Source: Bicyclus anynana (Eukaryota; Arthropoda; Insecta; Lepidoptera; Nymphalidae). From it: a DNA stretch of 64,000 bases. The position numbers were made by a program, and so were the translations under genes. The notes under the pieces were generated by a model. The model was not told the origin of the DNA and made no database searches. It saw only the letters and a list, made by a program, of their open reading frames with translations. Shown here piece after piece: positions 60,361 to 64,000 of the stretch. The stretch lies in NCBI RefSeq assembly GCF_947172395.1, contig NC_069099.1, forward strand, positions 15,071,740 to 15,135,739, in the 5' to 3' direction. How positions within the stretch are numbered: position 1 is the first letter of the stretch; the number at the start of each line of letters is the position of its first letter.

Positions 60361-60840
60361 TAAAATTAAAGTATTCAAGTATTTAAGTATTTTCACGGTT
60401 CATCATATCAATCGTCTTAACTTTTCGTAAAATCTTATTATTAAAATGATGACTTCCTATCGTGTTACCCGTACCTCCTGAAATCTCTTTTGTTGCCGAA
60501 TTGTCAAATAGTCCCATTAGAGAGCCGTTTGAAGCCGCAATCGAGGTCGAGTGGAGCCAATTATTGAACCGACAATGTTATAATAGACTAAATCGAAAGC
60601 GGCTTTCATCTGTTTGTAGGTACTTCCGTGTTCATTATACTAGTAAACGATATAAGCAAATTACTGCTCGAAACTTAATCTACGTATAATAGATCAAAAT
60701 CCTGTTTTAGCCAGACTCTAAAAACTAGATAGAATTCTATACTATGTGTGCTGTAGCATGGTGCGGTGCGGGCCTGTATGACGTTCATAATAAGTACTAT
60801 TATCGTGAATCGCGGTAAACTTTTAAGAGTGAAACGAACT
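60361..60840. other. Spacer
   Basis: Nothing recognised; a 75-codon frame at 60462-60689 has no known motif. Confidence 0.3.
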
Positions 60841-61063
60841 GTTACCCGCACCAGCGCACGAACTGCAGGTATGACTGACAGTCCTCTGTGTAAAGCCTGC
60901 ATGAAGGCTCATACAGACTCATACGCTACGCGTAATGCTCAATTGCATAGAAGTAACGGAACAACCAGCAACCTACATTGGTTCCTCTGCGACACTGCAT
61001 GAGGCTATCGGTGACCTGGACGGCCTGCTAAGCTTCTGGAACAAGCTCGGCTGGATGGAATGA
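60841..61063 (+). pseudogene. Decayed LINE C-terminus (R1/Jockey-like)
   Basis: 60871-60903 reads MTDSPLCKACM, resembling the cysteine-containing (A/G)DSPLCRACM motif near the C-terminus of many insect non-LTR RT proteins. After a frameshift and deletion, 61007-61063 reads AIGDLDGLLSFWNKLGWME followed by a stop, which fits the final residues of the same kind of protein. The section in between is scrambled. Clade assignment is from memory of motifs and tentative. No upstream RT motifs are present. Confidence 0.6.
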
Positions 61064-62282
61064 ATCCAGCGGGACCTACACCGAAGGACCCACGGATAAC
61101 GGTCAATTACATGGCTAAGTACGGAAACAACCCAAAAAATAGGAAGGAAGAAGAAAACTAGAGCGAAAACAAATTTTCAGATTTTATGTTACTAGTAGTA
61201 GATATGTTAAACCCATTCGCATAGTTTTTTAGGTGTTATAGTATTACAAATCTAGATTTCATTCTTCTAATGTCTACTCCTATTGTGATTTTATTTTATT
61301 TTATCCAACATCGGGGTTGGTTGGTTGGTTCTTACTCTCACTATACACTCGAAAAAGTAAGGAAATAGTAAAATAGAAAAGTAAGGAAGTAGTAAGGAAA
61401 TTATATTTTTTTACAAGTTTTATTGCACTGTTTTGTATAAAACTGTTTTGTATGCAACAGGACAACAACAGTGAAAGGCGACATTTTCCCTTTACTAGAC
61501 TTCAACAAAAGGAGCGCTAACTTTTGAAAATACACTTTAAAGTGACCCAGAGGCTATTCAGCAAACAAATTCGCAACATTCGATACATGTGAGGAAAAGC
61601 GCTTTTCCCTTTTCCTCGTAAGCCGCACACACGGTGAGGAAATTGGACCGCCCAAGTGCTAAATGAAATGAAAGAGAAAAAGACTTAAGTTGCCTTTCCA
61701 TTAGATGTAAGTGGCCTACGCGATGTTAGAATGCAAATTGGCCTTATTTAGTTCGGAAGATTATTCTGAGAAGAGGAAAGATGCCATGGAAATGTTGAAA
61801 AAATAACGATAATGTTATTTGTCAAATAAAGTATTTGTCAAACAAGCTTAACCAAGCACAATATGTTTGATCGTTTTCTTCACACTCTTTTCAAAATATT
61901 TTCTTAAGTAGACAATTTTGGCTGCAGTATCAACTTGTTCAGTGACAAGAATACTAGCTGCATTTTCGAGTTGGATAGGTAATTCTTTGTACCAGTAATA
62001 AAATTTGCACCAAAAATACCTATCACATTCCTCCCCCTTTTTGAAGTCGCTTAAAAATGAGCCAGCCAAATTTTGTCAACTCGACATTTTAAACAATATT
62101 TATGTATTATTCATTAAAATGCCTTTCGTTGTTAAGCGCCAGTGACATACGAGTATCTGTAGTATAATTTTTTTTGTCTCCAAAGGACAAATAATTAACG
62201 TACGTGGGTCATTTACCGGTTTCAGCTTTTACTCATCCTATGTGTAGTTTTTTTAAAATAAATTGACTTTGGTTATCAAACA
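61064..62282. other. Long spacer
   Basis: Includes GGTTGGTTGGTTGGTTC at 61316 and an antisense 73-codon frame at 61848-62069 (from an ATG near 62067). Nothing recognised otherwise. Confidence 0.35.
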
Positions 62283-62475
62283 CTAGCTGACGCCGCGTGG
62301 TTTCACCGGTGTAGTTCCAGGTCCCGTAAGAATACGGGGATAATGTATCACCAATAACATTCCTCGATAAATGGGCTATCTAACACTGAAAGAATTTTTC
62401 TAATCGGACTAGTAATTCCTGAGATTAGAGCTTTCAAGCAAACAAACAAACTCTTCAGCTTTATAATATTAGTGT
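62283..62475 (-). mobile_element. Helitron-like element, type D2, near complete
   Basis: After A: CTAGCTGACGCCGCGTGGTT, CCCGTAAGAATACGGGGATA, CCTCGATAAATGGGCTATCT, AATCGGACTAGTAATTCC, ends CTCTTCAGCTTTATAATATT. Confidence 0.72.
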
Positions 62476-62811
62476 ACATATATTGGAGTGAAGCGAACGC
62501 CAGTGAAAAGTCGCTCTAAGACTAGAGTGCAGCTGAGAGGCGATTTAATTTGATGTCGATTGTTCTGGAAATTCAACTAACGCGATAGAAACTAATAGCT
62601 TTGTGCGGTTCTAATATGGGTGAGGGCTTCTCTGTGTACTTAGCTATAGCATAATTGAATTTACTATATTGATATCTCTATGTTTTAGAACGAGCGGGGC
62701 AGACAATCCAATATACCCCCCACGTAGTAACTAACCAACTTCGGTCTCGCGATACTGATACTGGTAATAAATTAAGATAGCGTAGTATTACCCAATTTAT
62801 AGTGTACAATC
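62476..62811. other. Spacer
   Basis: Nothing recognised. Confidence 0.3.
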
Positions 62812-62900
62812 TATACTAATACTAATCTATACTTATATTATAAAGAGGCAAAGTTTGTGATGTTGTATGGGGTAATATCTGAATCTACTGAATCTATTAT
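62812..62900 (+). mobile_element. Helitron-like type D2, 5' fragment
   Basis: TCTATACTAATACTAATCTA, TACTTATATTATAAAGAGGC, AAAGTTTGTGATGTTG. The TCTATACT start is repeated (62812 and 62825). Confidence 0.5.
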
Positions 62901-62984
62901 TAAAATTATTTTATTTATAAAAGAAAACGTGTGCGATTCGGGACGCTTGACAGAAGTGATAACTTAAACTAATATAAGTTGCTT

Positions 62985-63195
62985 GTAGCGGAATTACAAC
63001 ACACGACACGTCTACAAATATGTATGACGTATCGTGTCGTGACGTATTAGAACAGAATCGGTATCATACATTTTGTATGCGGTACATCAGAAGCCATCAC
63101 GACATGTCACAACATATATGTGATACTATCTAAATAACTAATACTAAAATCCGTTTGAAGCGATGCGTACGACGTATGCTGTGGATCTTTCAGTA
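62985..63195. repeat. Element M relative with internal inverted motifs
   Basis: ACACGACACGTCTAC, ACGTATCGTGTCGTGACG and CACGACATGTCACAAC are mutually inverted; AAAATCCGTTTGAAGCGATG, CGTACGACGTATGC resembles the right arm of the element at 57266. Confidence 0.45.
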
Positions 63196-63465
63196 AAGTC
63201 CAACTGTTACTGTCTAATTGACTTTCCTCCTTTTTAAAGTTGGCTCAAAATAAAAAGGCATCAACTGATTCCTACTCAACCAACCATCTGTGAAAAAGGT
63301 TCAAAAAGGGAGCAGTTTTCTTGTCGCAGAATTTAGTTTTCACGACAAAAAAAGCTCCGCGTGTCCATTCAAGAAAAAGCATCAAAGGGCTTTCCCATTC
63401 ACGTCCGGTGGACACAGTAAAATGTTTTTGTGATCGCTTTTATCGACGCTACCTTTTTACGATTA
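63196..63465. other. Spacer
   Basis: No recognised feature. Confidence 0.3.
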
Positions 63466-63545
63466 CCTTCGTGGTGTGGTGGTTAGTATTCTAGCTAGCT
63501 AGCTAGCTAGTATTATGTAGGGAGGTCTCAAGGTCGATGTCTGTG
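63466..63545 (+). mobile_element. Possible tRNA-like SINE head with (CTAG)n
   Basis: CTTCGTGGTGTGGTGGTTAG, then (CTAG)5 at 63491-63511, GGGAGGTCTCAAGGTCGATG. The spacing recalls a tRNA-like head with box B damaged and a microsatellite expanded in the anticodon-loop region. Weak. Confidence 0.3.
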
Positions 63546-63560
63546 TAGGTAATTTTTTTT

Positions 63561-63836
63561 TTAGAAGTTAGCCCATGAATGCAATCTCACCTGATGGTAA
63601 GTGATGATACAATCTAAGATGGAAGTGGGCTTGGTGGGAACTTGTTTCGTATATGATGAAAATCATCACCCTTTTCGGTTTCTACACGACTTCTTACCAG
63701 AACGCTAAATCGCTTGGCGGTACGTCTTTGCTGGTGATAACTAGCCACGGCCGAAGCCTCCCATCGACCAGACCTGGACCAATTAAATCCTCAATCAGCC
63801 TAGCCGGGGATCGAGCTCAAGACCACGGAGGCCGTC
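63561..63836 (-). mobile_element. SINE-B, near full length
   Basis: TTAGAAGTTAGCCCATGAAT, GCAATCTCACCTGATGGTAA, CGCTTGGCGGTACGTCTTTG, CCAGACCTGGACCAATTAAA, CCGGGGATCGAGCTCAAGAC (box B decayed), CACGGAGGCC. Box A region lost by a deletion. Confidence 0.85.
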
Positions 63837-64000
63837 AATAGCCGTATCATAAATTAAATCATAAATCAAATCATAAATTAATTGAGTCTCTGCAGAAATT
63901 TTCGAAATAGTTCGTAATATTTCATTTACAAAATATAAAACAGTATATAACTATATTCTTCAGAGACTGTTGGCGTAGTTTCAACAGTTCTCGACAGATG
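63837..64000. other. Window end
   Basis: A 14-base imperfect tandem AAATCATAAATCAAATCATA at 63855-63875; otherwise no feature. Confidence 0.35.

Overview
This window reads as repeat-saturated, AT-rich intergenic (or intronic) DNA of a lepidopteran insect, probably a butterfly or moth. The case rests on several signals that recur on both strands: two tRNA-derived SINE families with intact polymerase III A and B boxes (called SINE-A and SINE-B here), short Helitron-like elements ending in a GCGGACG...CGTCCGC hairpin plus CTAG, and 3' ends of an RTE-type LINE whose translation contains GRPPTRWT(D/E)DI. All three types are familiar from lepidopteran genomes. I found no convincing host protein-coding gene, rRNA gene or functional tRNA gene. 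Open frames of 60-200 codons exist, but they are antisense passages through repeats, chance AT-rich frames or tandem-repeat artefacts.

Layout. 1-3 kb: mosaic of LINE, SINE and RTE fragments, a GC-rich MITE inside a SINE-B tail, and a 350-bp direct repeat flanking a copy of a 0.5-kb TIR element (family E). 3-20 kb: SINE-A and SINE-B copies, RTE tails, Helitron-like elements and several foldback elements (7.8, 11.0, 13.2, 16.1 kb). 20-29 kb: family E, LINE tails, a perfect 40-bp-arm SINE palindrome (22.0 kb), a TIR element split by a Helitron (23.2-23.8 kb), and a SINE-A split by a 190-bp Harbinger-like MITE with TTA duplications (24.2-24.6 kb). 29.8-31.2 kb: tandem duplication of a 0.6-0.7 kb unit, one copy carrying a new (TA)n tract. 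32.8-33.4 kb: a 45-unit, exactly 13-bp minisatellite. 33.4-45 kb: SINEs, Helitrons (one split by a TA-flanked MITE at 37.8 kb), two more family E copies, and a Helitron with TTTG and G-rich tracts. 45-57 kb: more of the same, with a ~203-bp tandem array at 53.7-54.6 kb. 57.8-58.8 kb: degenerate C-terminal coding end and 3' region of a LINE, interrupted by a SINE-A with a 13-bp target duplication. 60.8-61.1 kb: another decayed LINE C-terminus. The end holds Helitron and SINE-B copies.

Function. The genes do not work together because there are none to speak of. The window is a layered record of transposition: retroposition by LINE machinery (SINE-A, SINE-B, RTE and other LINE tails), rolling-circle-type insertion between A and T (Helitrons), and cut-and-paste MITEs with TA or TTA targets. 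Nested insertions give relative ages. Family labels (E, K, N, S and so on) are mine; names of known families are given only where structure or protein motifs support them, and none was checked against a database. Element boundaries are by eye and may be off by several bases unless a target duplication or terminal motif is cited.
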